A DNA stretch of 64,000 nt from an uncultured Bacteroides sp. (GTDB lineage: Bacteria > Bacteroidota > Bacteroidia > Bacteroidales > Bacteroidaceae). A model generated the notes under the pieces. That model worked only from the letters and a program-made list of their open reading frames with translations. It had not been told where the DNA came from and made no database searches. Shown piece after piece: positions 28,573 to 36,047 of the stretch. A program made the position numbers and the translations under genes. The stretch spans positions 66,086 to 130,085 of the forward strand of contig NZ_CAUCSQ010000006.1 in NCBI RefSeq assembly GCF_958445495.1, given 5' to 3'. Each line of letters opens with the position of its first letter. Within the stretch, counting starts at the first letter, position 1.

Positions 28573-29127
28573 ATGAAGAAAGCAATTTATAGCTTTATCT
28601 ATTACCGCCTGTTAGGGTGGAAGACTCATGTCACGGTACCTAATTATGACAAATGCGTAATATGTGCCGCTCCACACACAACAAACTTCGACTTATTTAT
28701 CGGAAAACTGTTTTACGGGGCCTTAGGACGTAAAACAAGCTTCATGATGAAAAAAGAATGGTTCTTTTTTCCACTCGGCATTTTTTTTAAAGCGGTTGGA
28801 GGAATTCCTGTAGACCGTAGCCGAAAGACTTCATTGGTAGACCAGATGGTCCGGCATTTCAACGAATGCAAAAAATTCCATCTGGCCATTACTCCGGAAG
28901 GGACGCGCAAGGCGAATCCGAACTGGAAAAAAGGGTTTTATTATATCGCCCTCAAAGCGCAGGTGCCTATCGTACTGATTGGTATCGACTACGAAAAAAA
29001 GACTATTTCGGCAACCAAAGCTATTATGCCGTCGGGAGATGTTGCTAAGGATATGCGGGAAATCAAACTTTATTTCAAGAATTTCAAAGGAAAACATCCC
29101 GAAAATTTTGTTCTCGGCGAATTATAA
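28573..29127 (+). CDS. PlsC-family lysophospholipid acyltransferase
   Basis: A 184-residue acyltransferase, shorter than typical PlsC (about 240). The catalytic motif H-x4-D appears as HTTNFD near residues 35-40, the glycerophosphate-binding block as GGIPVDRSR, and motif III as ITPEGTRK. These proteins acylate lysophosphatidate or related acceptors at the inner membrane. No strong N-terminal membrane helix is present; the N-terminus MKKAIYSFIYYRLLGWK is amphipathic. Coupled to the small gene upstream; a long inverted repeat follows at 29130-29195. A second PlsC-family gene is at 51414. Confidence 0.85.
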   Translation: MKKAIYSFIYYRLLGWKTHVTVPNYDKCVICAAPHTTNFDLFIGKLFYGALGRKTSFMMKKEWFFFPLGIFFKAVGGIPVDRSRKTSLVDQMVRHFNECKKFHLAITPEGTRKANPNWKKGFYYIALKAQVPIVLIGIDYEKKTISATKAIMPSGDVAKDMREIKLYFKNFKGKHPENFVLGEL

Positions 29128-29129
29128 GC

Positions 29130-29195
29130 TTACCGCAAGTTGCACAGAGGGATTTGTACCAACCGGTTTATGACAATCGGTGCAGCTTGCGGTAA
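29130..29195. repeat. Long hairpin between plsC-like and amidase genes
   Basis: Arms of 16 bases (29130-29145 TTACCGCAAGTTGCAC; 29180-29195 GTGCAGCTTGCGGTAA) pair with a single G-U wobble. The 34-nt loop can fold further (GATTTGT with ACAATC around AACCGGTT). No U tract follows on either strand, so it is not a standard intrinsic terminator. It lies in the 5' leader of the amidase gene if transcription reads through. Confidence 0.6.
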
Positions 29196-29222
29196 ATAAA
29201 AAAACAGCAATTTAACTTCTTC

Positions 29223-29999
29223 ATGGATTCACTTCGGATTTCTATCATACAGACCGATATTATCTGGGAAAACAAGCAGGAGAATCTCCTTTTACAAGAG
29301 AAAAAGTTGCAAAGCCTCCGCGGAACGACGGAGATTGCCGTTTTACCGGAGATGTTCTCAACGGGATTCAGTATGCAAAGCAGCGAGCTGGCGGAGCCAA
29401 ACTCCGGCATAACCGTTACTGTTTTAAAACAATGGGCTTCTCAATTTCAAATGGCTATTTGCGGAAGTTACATAGCAACAGATAACGGATGCTTTTACAA
29501 CCGGGCTTTTTTCCTGACTCCTGAAGGAGAAGAGTTTTTTTATGACAAGCGCCATTTGTTCCGCATGGGACGTGAGGCCGAATATTTCTCAGCCGGCAAC
29601 AAACGGACCGTTATTTCCTATCTGGGATGGAACATTTGCCTACTTATATGTTACGACCTCCGTTTTCCTGTCTGGAGCCGGAACATCAACAATGAATACG
29701 ACCTGCTGATATATGTGGCAAACTGGCCGGCTTCCCGGCGTTTGGCCTGGGACACCCTGCTCCGGGCGCGGGCACTGGAAAATCAATGTTATGTATGCGG
29801 CGTCAACAGAGTAGGTACGGACGGACATCATCTCAGTTACAACGGGGGAAGTAAAATTTATTCTGCACTCGGAACGGAAATCGCTTCACTACCGGATGAA
29901 GAGGAAGGAATAAGGACGGCTCCCCTTACATTGTCTGCCCTCAGGCAATTCAGAGAAAAATTTCCGGCATGGAAAGATGCGGACGGATTTCAACTGTAA
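29223..29999 (+). CDS. Nitrilase-superfamily amidase (omega-amidase YafV type)
   Basis: A 258-residue cytoplasmic C-N hydrolase. The catalytic triad of the superfamily is visible: Glu43 in LPEMFSTGF, Lys109 in YDKRHLF and Cys143 in LICYDLRFP. The RMGREAEYFSAG stretch and overall length match the YafV/Nit2-like omega-amidases, which hydrolyse 2-oxoglutaramate or 2-oxosuccinamate to the oxo acid plus ammonia. Substrate is inferred from family only. The gene stands alone on the plus strand behind the hairpin at 29130-29195. Confidence 0.85.
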   Translation: MDSLRISIIQTDIIWENKQENLLLQEKKLQSLRGTTEIAVLPEMFSTGFSMQSSELAEPNSGITVTVLKQWASQFQMAICGSYIATDNGCFYNRAFFLTPEGEEFFYDKRHLFRMGREAEYFSAGNKRTVISYLGWNICLLICYDLRFPVWSRNINNEYDLLIYVANWPASRRLAWDTLLRARALENQCYVCGVNRVGTDGHHLSYNGGSKIYSALGTEIASLPDEEEGIRTAPLTLSALRQFREKFPAWKDADGFQL

Positions 30000-30084
30000 C
30001 ATTTGCTATAAAACAAATGTTAAAAACAGATTGATAGAGCAACAATACCTAGAAATTAGTAGTTATTTATAAAGACTTCTTTTG

Positions 30085-30092
30085 TATCTTTG
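30085..30092 (+). promoter_or_regulatory. -7 box TATCTTTG for the NagB-PIG-L gene
   Basis: Exact match to the Bacteroides -7 consensus TAnnTTTG, 55 nt before the ATG at 30148. It places the transcription start downstream of the earlier in-frame start at 30082 and so decides for the 30148 start. No good -33 TTTG box at the usual spacing. Confidence 0.65.
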
Positions 30093-30147
30093 TCGTGGAA
30101 ATACAGTCGCAAAGACGCTAATCTTACATAACTTAATTGACAACTTT

Positions 30148-32139
30148 ATGAAAACAAATCTCAGTTCTCAAATCAGTCTCCATCGGGTCTCCCCCAGATA
30201 TTACAGACCGGAGAATGCATTTGAAAAATCAGTCTTGACGAGACTTGAAAAAATTCCTACGGACATCTACGAATCTGTAGAAGAAGGAGCTACTTATATT
30301 GCTCGCGAAATAGCACAGACCATCCGCGAAAAACAAAAGGCAGGCCGTTTCTGCGTACTGGCGCTTCCGGGTGGAAATTCTCCCAGCCACGTATATACGG
30401 AACTGATTCGCATGCACAAAGAAGAAGGACTCAGTTTCCGCAATGTAATCGTATTTAATATGTACGAATATTATCCTCTGTCGTCCGAGGCCGTAAACAG
30501 CAACTTCAATGCTTTGAAAAACATGCTGTTGAATCATGTCGATATAGACAAACAGAATGTGTTTACTCCTGACGGGACAATCGCCAAAGATACAATCTTC
30601 GAATATTGCCGTTTGTATGAACAACGCATCGAAAGTTTCGGCGGTATCGACATCGCTTTGTTGGGTATCGGCCGCGTAGGTAATATCGCATTCAACGAGC
30701 CGGGTTCCCGCCTGAACTCCACCACTCGCCTGATTTTGCTCGATAATGCTTCACGCAACGAAGCATCCAAGATATTCGGTACGATTGACAATACGCCTAT
30801 CAGCTCTATCACTATGGGAGTATCTACTATCCTCGGAGCGAAAAAGGTTTATCTGCTCGCATGGGGAGAGAATAAGGCGGCTATGATTAAAGAATGTGTA
30901 GAAGGGCCGATTTCCGATACGATTCCCGCATCTTACCTGCAGACCCATAATAATGCACACGTGGCGCTCGACCTTTCGGCTGCCATGAATCTGACCCGTA
31001 TCCAACGTCCCTGGCTGGTTACCTCCTGCGAATGGAACGATAAATTAATCCGCAGTGCAATTGTCTGGTTATGCCAGTTGACAGGAAAACCTATCCTGAA
31101 ACTGACTAACAAAGATTATAATGAAAACGGGTTAAGCGAACTTCTGGCGCTTTACGGTTCCGCATACAACGTAAACATTAAAATCTTTAACGATTTGCAG
31201 CATACCATTACCGGATGGCCGGGCGGTAAACCCAACGCGGACGACACTTACCGTCCCGAACGCGCCAAACCATATCCGAAACGTGCCATAATTTTCTCTC
31301 CTCACCCGGACGACGACGTTATTTCCATGGGAGGAACGCTTCGCCGGCTGGTGGAACAGAAACATGAAGTGCATGTAGCTTATGAAACTTCCGGAAATAT
31401 AGCTGTAGGCGATGAGGAAGTGGTACGTTTTATGCATTTTATCAATGGCTTTAACCAAATCTTCAATAATAGCGAAGACAAGATTATCAATGAGAAGTAC
31501 GCGGAAATACGTAACTTCCTGAAAGAAAAGAAAGACGGCGATATGGATAGCCGCGATATCTTAACTATCAAAGGACTGATTCGCAGAGGGGAGGCCCGCA
31601 CTGCCTGCACATATAACAATATACCGCTGGAGCGCTGCCATTTCCTTGATTTGCCGTTTTATGAAACAGGTAAGATACAGAAAAACCCGATTAGCGAGGC
31701 AGACGTGGAAATCGTGCGTAACCTTCTCCGTGAAATTAAACCTCACCAGGTTTTCGTCGCAGGCGACCTGGCAGACCCGCACGGAACACACCGGGTATGT
31801 ACGGATGCCGTATTTGCAGCCATCGACCTGGAGAAGGAAGAAGGCGCCAAATGGTTGAAAGACTGCCGTATCTGGATGTACCGCGGCGCATGGGCCGAAT
31901 GGGAAATCGAAAACATCGAAATGGCTGTACCTATCAGTCCGGAAGAACTTCGGGCAAAACGCAATTCTATCCTGAAACATCAGTCACAAATGGAAAGCGC
32001 TCCTTTCCTGGGCAATGACGAACGGTTGTTCTGGCAGCGTAGTGAAGACCGTAACCGCGGTACGGCTATTCTATACGACCAGTTAGGACTGGCTTCATAC
32101 GAAGCAATGGAAGCATTCGTTGAATATATTCCGTTATAA
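30148..32139 (+). CDS. nagB: NagB-like / PIG-L (LmbE) fusion protein, annotated in relatives as glucosamine-6-phosphate deaminase
   Basis: A 663-residue cytoplasmic protein. Residues about 40-300 align along their length with GlcN6P deaminase (LALPGGNSPSHVYTEL; HVDIDKQNVFTPDG; GIGRVGNIAFNEPGS). The C-terminal part from about 385 is a PIG-L/LmbE deacetylase domain with SPHPDDD and DPHGTHRVCTDA zinc motifs intact. By recalled E. coli NagB numbering, catalytic Asp72, Asp141 and His143 correspond here to Tyr106, Val177 and Asn179; only Glu148 (Glu184) remains. The NagB half may therefore not be a normal deaminase. The PIG-L half could deacetylate an N-acetylglucosamine derivative. Symbol given because relatives carry it; the name may mislead. 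Monocistronic, with promoter at 30085 and terminator at 32177. Confidence 0.85.
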   Translation: MKTNLSSQISLHRVSPRYYRPENAFEKSVLTRLEKIPTDIYESVEEGATYIAREIAQTIREKQKAGRFCVLALPGGNSPSHVYTELIRMHKEEGLSFRNVIVFNMYEYYPLSSEAVNSNFNALKNMLLNHVDIDKQNVFTPDGTIAKDTIFEYCRLYEQRIESFGGIDIALLGIGRVGNIAFNEPGSRLNSTTRLILLDNASRNEASKIFGTIDNTPISSITMGVSTILGAKKVYLLAWGENKAAMIKECVEGPISDTIPASYLQTHNNAHVALDLSAAMNLTRIQRPWLVTSCEWNDKLIRSAIVWLCQLTGKPILKLTNKDYNENGLSELLALYGSAYNVNIKIFNDLQHTITGWPGGKPNADDTYRPERAKPYPKRAIIFSPHPDDDVISMGGTLRRLVEQKHEVHVAYETSGNIAVGDEEVVRFMHFINGFNQIFNNSEDKIINEKYAEIRNFLKEKKDGDMDSRDILTIKGLIRRGEARTACTYNNIPLERCHFLDLPFYETGKIQKNPISEADVEIVRNLLREIKPHQVFVAGDLADPHGTHRVCTDAVFAAIDLEKEEGAKWLKDCRIWMYRGAWAEWEIENIEMAVPISPEELRAKRNSILKHQSQMESAPFLGNDERLFWQRSEDRNRGTAILYDQLGLASYEAMEAFVEYIPL

Positions 32140-32176
32140 AAAAGATTCTTAATTAAGAGAACATAAAACAATGAAA

Positions 32177-32214
32177 GAAGAGTGGGAGGTTTCGATACTT
32201 CTCACTCTTTTTTG
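32177..32214 (+). terminator. Terminator after the NagB-PIG-L gene
   Basis: AAGAGTGGGAGG pairs with CTTCTCACTCTT around a short loop, followed by a TTTTTTGTTT tract, 37 nt after the stop: intrinsic terminator. Confidence 0.75.
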
Positions 32215-32216
32215 TT

Positions 32217-32224
32217 TATTTTTG
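32217..32224 (+). promoter_or_regulatory. -7 box TATTTTTG for the exported amidase-like gene
   Basis: Matches TAnnTTTG directly after the upstream terminator, implying an untranslated leader of about 100 nt before the ATG at 32328. The -33 region would overlap the terminator stem. Confidence 0.45.
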
Positions 32225-32327
32225 CAGGGGAATTTATCCTGATTCTGTAAACTGATACTGATTATCAAGGAGGATTCAGGGATTTTTCATGTAATCTCGC
32301 AGTGATAAAACCTAAAAACATTAAACG

Positions 32328-35234
32328 ATGAAAAAGATAATCGTGTTTTTCATATACCTGATAACGGGGATAAATTTCCTCTTTGCCCAGGACATTGAAA
32401 GAAATATAAAAGAACGGTTAACCGATTATTTCGGCAATTATGTTTCAACGGCCCGGATAAGTACTCCCAAACTGGATGGTTTCGATATTGACTATGAACA
32501 TAAGACGATTACGGTTCATGCCTCGGAAAGTTTTGCATGCCAGCCATTCCGTCCGGAAACCGTAGAACGGATATATAACCAAATCAGGGATTTGCTCCCC
32601 GGTCCGGTGCACTATTACCGCCTCACAATCTATACGGACGGAAAGCCTATTGAAGAACTGGTTCCTAATTTTTACCGGGGCAAGAAAAAAGACAAAAGCC
32701 GAATGCCGTTAAATGCGGAATATAAAGGAACTCCCTGGATAAAAAACGTTTCACGTCCCTATGATATTTCACGCGGGCTGCAAAATCGCCATATAGCAGT
32801 CTGGCAAAGCCACGGCAGTTATTTCAAGAATGACAAGGACGAATGGGGATGGCAACGTCCCCGCCTGTTTTGTACAACCGAAGATTTGTTCACCCAGTCT
32901 TTTGTTCTTCCTTACGTAATTCCCATGTTGGAAAATGCGGGTGCAATTGTTTATACTCCCAGAGAACGGGATACACAAAAAAATGAGATTATCGTAGACA
33001 ACGATACTCCCAACGCTTCGCTTTATCTGGAAGTGGGAAGTAAAAAGGCTCATTGGACTACTGCCGCGGCCAAAGGGTTTGCCCAAAGAAAAACGGTTTA
33101 CAATGACGGCGAAAATCCGTTTACGGACGGAACCTGCCGAATCATACCTACAGAGAAAAAGAAGAAGAAAGCCCAGGCTTTTGCCGAATGGGTTCCGACC
33201 TTGCCTGCAAGCGGTAAATATGCCGTTTATGTTTCTTACCAGACATTGCCCAATAGTGTAAGCGACGCCAAATATCTTGTTTTCCACAACGGAGGAGTCA
33301 CCGAATTTAAAGTAAACCAGAAAATAGGCGGAGGGACTTGGGTATATCTCGGTACTTTCGATTTTGACAAGGAAAATAATGACTATGGCATGGTGGTATT
33401 AAGCAATGAAAGTAACGAACACGGGGTCGTATGTGCCGATGCGGTACGTTTCGGAGGAGGAATGGGAAATATCTCCCGCGGAGGAAAAATCAGCGGGCTT
33501 CCCCGTTACCTGGAAGGAGCGCGCTATTTCGCCCAATGGGCGGGAATGCCCTACAGGGTATATGCCGGACGGAAAGGGGAAAACGACTATGTAGACGATA
33601 TCAACACACGTTCCAACACAATTAATTATTTATCAGGGGGGTCTGTCTACAATCCGAAACAGCCGGGATTAGGAATACCGTTGGAAATGACTATGGCATT
33701 GCACAGCGATGCCGGATGCAGTAAAACTGACGAATTAATCGGTTCGCTCGGTATCTACACAACCGGCTTTAACGATGGGAAGCTACATGCAGGGACAGAC
33801 CGTTACGCTTCACGAGATTTGTCGGATCTATTGCTTACTCAGATACAGAAGGACATTCGTTCCAGCTACAATCTTTCCTGGACACGCCGCAGCATGTGGA
33901 ACCGGAATTACAGTGAGACCCGGCTTCCGGCCGTCCCTTCTACAATCATCGAGCTGCTTTCGCATCAGAATTTTGCGGATATGCGGTTAGGGCATGATCC
34001 TAACTTCAAATTTACAGTGGGACGTGCCATATATAAAGGAATCCTACGATTCATTACCAGCCAACACGACAAAGAGTATGTAGTCCAACCTCTCCCCGTA
34101 AGTAATTTCGCAATCCGTTTCGGTAAAAAGAAAAATACGCTGGAATTGTCATGGAAAGGAGAAGACGACCCGCAGGAACCGACGGCGCACCCGCGGGAAT
34201 ATGTCGTATATACACGAATCGGATACGGCGGTTTCGACAACGGGACTTTAGTGAGCAAACCTGCCTACACTGTGAAAATAGAACCGGGCCTGGTGTATTC
34301 GTTTAAAGTAACGGCTGTGAACCGGGGAGGTGAAAGTTTCCCTTCCGAAATTCTCTCGGCTTACAAAGCGAAACGGGAACGTGAAAAGGTTTTAATAATC
34401 AACGGTTTCGACAGGGTCAGCGGTCCGGCAGCCGTCAATACCTTCGATAAAGCCGGATTCGATTTAGACCGTGACCCCGGTGTGCCTTATTTGTCAAATA
34501 TCTCATTCTGCGGCACACAGACCGGATTTGACCGTACACAAGCCGGAAAAGAGGGGAAAGGAAGTCTGGGATACAGCGAGAATGAACTGGAAGGAATAAA
34601 AATTGCGGGAAATACATTTGATTATCCTTTTATTCATGGAAAAGCAATCCAGGCTGCGGGAAAATACAGTTTTACATCCTGCAGTGACGAAGCTGTAGAA
34701 AACGGGATTGTCACCCTGGAAGATTATAAGATTGTAGACTATATTCTGGGACTCGAAAAAGAAGATACATCCCAAAAACTGGCTTACTACAAAACATTTT
34801 CTTCAGCCATGCAGCGCATCATCACCAGTTATTGCCAATCCGGGGGTAACATATTTGTCAGCGGTGCATATATAGGAAGTGACATGAACGGTACGCAAGG
34901 AAACAGAGAGTTTACCCAGAGGATTTTGAAATACGGTTACCAGGGTAGCCTGACAGATAAAAGCTCTAGTCGAATCAACGGGCTCGGACAGACGTTCACT
35001 ATTCCACGGCTGCCCAATGAGAACAGTTATGCCGTGCCCGCCCCGGATTGCATCGTTCCGGTAGATACCGCTTTCCCTGTATTTACCTATGTCCCCGGCA
35101 ACCGGAATGCCGGTATTGCCTACAAGGGTGATTACCGGACTTTTGTACTGGGTTTCCCGTTCGAAAGCATCCAATCGGAAGCGCACCGGGCAAACATAAT
35201 GGCTAGCATATTGGATTTTTTTATACGGAAATAA
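32328..35234 (+). CDS. Exported zinc-amidase-like protein with inserted golvesin domain (often annotated xanthan lyase)
   Basis: A 968-residue protein with signal peptide (ends near LFAQD). An Amidase_3-like catalytic fold appears split: WQSHGSYF with His162 before, and LHSDAG with His459 plus IIELLSH with Glu542 after, an inserted golvesin-C-terminal-like beta-sandwich (about 235-375: NASLYLEVGSKKAHWTTAAA to VVCADAVRFGGG). A fibronectin-III domain follows at about 610-690 and a Rossmann/GATase-like domain from about 690 to the end (VLIINGFDRVSGP, GGNIFVSGAYIGSDM). The motifs favour a peptidoglycan or other amide hydrolase over a polysaccharide lyase. Single gene between housekeeping operons. 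Substrate unknown. Confidence 0.7.
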   Translation: MKKIIVFFIYLITGINFLFAQDIERNIKERLTDYFGNYVSTARISTPKLDGFDIDYEHKTITVHASESFACQPFRPETVERIYNQIRDLLPGPVHYYRLTIYTDGKPIEELVPNFYRGKKKDKSRMPLNAEYKGTPWIKNVSRPYDISRGLQNRHIAVWQSHGSYFKNDKDEWGWQRPRLFCTTEDLFTQSFVLPYVIPMLENAGAIVYTPRERDTQKNEIIVDNDTPNASLYLEVGSKKAHWTTAAAKGFAQRKTVYNDGENPFTDGTCRIIPTEKKKKKAQAFAEWVPTLPASGKYAVYVSYQTLPNSVSDAKYLVFHNGGVTEFKVNQKIGGGTWVYLGTFDFDKENNDYGMVVLSNESNEHGVVCADAVRFGGGMGNISRGGKISGLPRYLEGARYFAQWAGMPYRVYAGRKGENDYVDDINTRSNTINYLSGGSVYNPKQPGLGIPLEMTMALHSDAGCSKTDELIGSLGIYTTGFNDGKLHAGTDRYASRDLSDLLLTQIQKDIRSSYNLSWTRRSMWNRNYSETRLPAVPSTIIELLSHQNFADMRLGHDPNFKFTVGRAIYKGILRFITSQHDKEYVVQPLPVSNFAIRFGKKKNTLELSWKGEDDPQEPTAHPREYVVYTRIGYGGFDNGTLVSKPAYTVKIEPGLVYSFKVTAVNRGGESFPSEILSAYKAKREREKVLIINGFDRVSGPAAVNTFDKAGFDLDRDPGVPYLSNISFCGTQTGFDRTQAGKEGKGSLGYSENELEGIKIAGNTFDYPFIHGKAIQAAGKYSFTSCSDEAVENGIVTLEDYKIVDYILGLEKEDTSQKLAYYKTFSSAMQRIITSYCQSGGNIFVSGAYIGSDMNGTQGNREFTQRILKYGYQGSLTDKSSSRINGLGQTFTIPRLPNENSYAVPAPDCIVPVDTAFPVFTYVPGNRNAGIAYKGDYRTFVLGFPFESIQSEAHRANIMASILDFFIRK

Positions 35235-35256
35235 GATAATCGCCACAAGACAATAA

Positions 35257-35300
35257 GGGTAACACAGATATGCTTTCCCCCGTGAACATCCATGTTACCC
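35257..35300. repeat. 8-bp inverted repeat after the amidase-like gene
   Basis: GGGTAACA at 35257-35264 and TGTTACCC at 35293-35300. No U tract follows; a weak terminator or transcript-stabilising stem is possible. Confidence 0.35.
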
Positions 35301-35362
35301 GGCATTGCTCGGGACAAAACAAAAAATATTTTCTTTTTTTATCTGTTTCTCATTTTAAATTC

Positions 35363-35370
35363 TATCTTTG
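35363..35370 (+). promoter_or_regulatory. -7 box TATCTTTG for the small two-gene operon
   Basis: Exact TAnnTTTG, 31 nt before the ATG at 35402. No clear -33 box. Confidence 0.6.
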
Positions 35371-35401
35371 CAGGAAACAATAACTTTAAAATTAAAGAAT
35401 A

Positions 35402-35719
35402 ATGTATATTATACAAGCAAATCCCAGCGGTACACGCAGCATAGAAGTATCTACCGAAAACCTAAGAACAATAGAAAAATACTCCCTGTTCCGTCATCTC
35501 ATCGACAGCACGGGTATTGTAGATGAAGCTGTATTGGATAAATTAAAATTGAATATCCGTTCTCTCATAGCCAGCCAGGAAGAGGACAGCAAGGATTTGC
35601 TGGACCTTTGCATTGATGTGATTTACCACAATAATATGAAGGCATTCGGACTGCAACAACTTATCAAGCTTTACCTCACCTGGCTTTCCAGCCCTGAAGC
35701 GGAAGAGGAGGAAGAATGA
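35402..35719 (+). CDS. Conserved hypothetical protein with acidic tail
   Basis: A 105-residue cytoplasmic protein, helical after a short beta start (MYIIQANPSGTRSIEVSTENL), ending in a run of glutamates (SPEAEEEEE). No known motif. It overlaps the TusA-like gene by 4 nt (ATGA at 35716), so the two proteins are translationally coupled and probably act together. Preceded by a good -7 box. Confidence 0.8.
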   Translation: MYIIQANPSGTRSIEVSTENLRTIEKYSLFRHLIDSTGIVDEAVLDKLKLNIRSLIASQEEDSKDLLDLCIDVIYHNNMKAFGLQQLIKLYLTWLSSPEAEEEEE

Positions 35720-35961
35720 CGAGAATAGACACCTGCGGAACAACGGCATACAGTCCGTTGATTCCTGCAATCAAAGCGATATGCAATGCCGTTCCCGGCG
35801 AAACGATAGAAATCGTGATGAATCATGCCGGTGCGTTTCAGGATTTAAAAGAATATCTGTCGGAACAAAATATCGGCTTTCGTGAAATTTACGAAGGAGA
35901 ACGAATGACGTTACAGTTTACTGTCAATAACAAAGATTCAATAAATCACCTGAATAATTGA
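35716..35961 (+). CDS. TusA/SirA-like small protein lacking the catalytic Cys
   Basis: An 81-residue protein with the TusA layout: first strand RIDTCG, a helix after SPLIPAIKAICN, the turn VPGETIEIVMN, a helix with DLKEYLSEQN, then GFREIYEGERMTLQF. TusA-family sulfur carriers have a CPxP motif at the first helix; here the equivalent is SPLIP, so the thiol that carries sulfur is missing, although one Cys occurs earlier (residue 6) and one in the helix. Coupled to the 105-residue gene upstream. It may be a structural or regulatory relative; sulfur transfer is not supported. Assignment is by pattern and length. Confidence 0.6.
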   Translation: MTRIDTCGTTAYSPLIPAIKAICNAVPGETIEIVMNHAGAFQDLKEYLSEQNIGFREIYEGERMTLQFTVNNKDSINHLNN

Positions 35962-36013
35962 AATAAATTATTCTAATAATCGAAATCGGACATTCCAATG
36001 AATAAAAAAATCA

Positions 36014-36043
36014 TTGGGATGTTTTTTATTATCCGTATCTTTG
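36014..36043 (+). promoter_or_regulatory. Promoter abutting the YgiQ-type gene
   Basis: TTG at 36014-36016, 19-bp spacer, TATCTTTG at 36036-36043. The -7 box ends 4 nt before the ATG, so the predicted transcription start falls at or next to the start codon: a leaderless-mRNA arrangement. Confidence 0.65.
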
Positions 36044-36047
36044 CGGC

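Noticed and set aside
30082..30147. 22-residue N-terminal extension of the NagB-PIG-L protein
   Set aside because: The upstream start lies 3 nt ahead of the exact -7 box at 30085-30092, so it would not be in the transcript.
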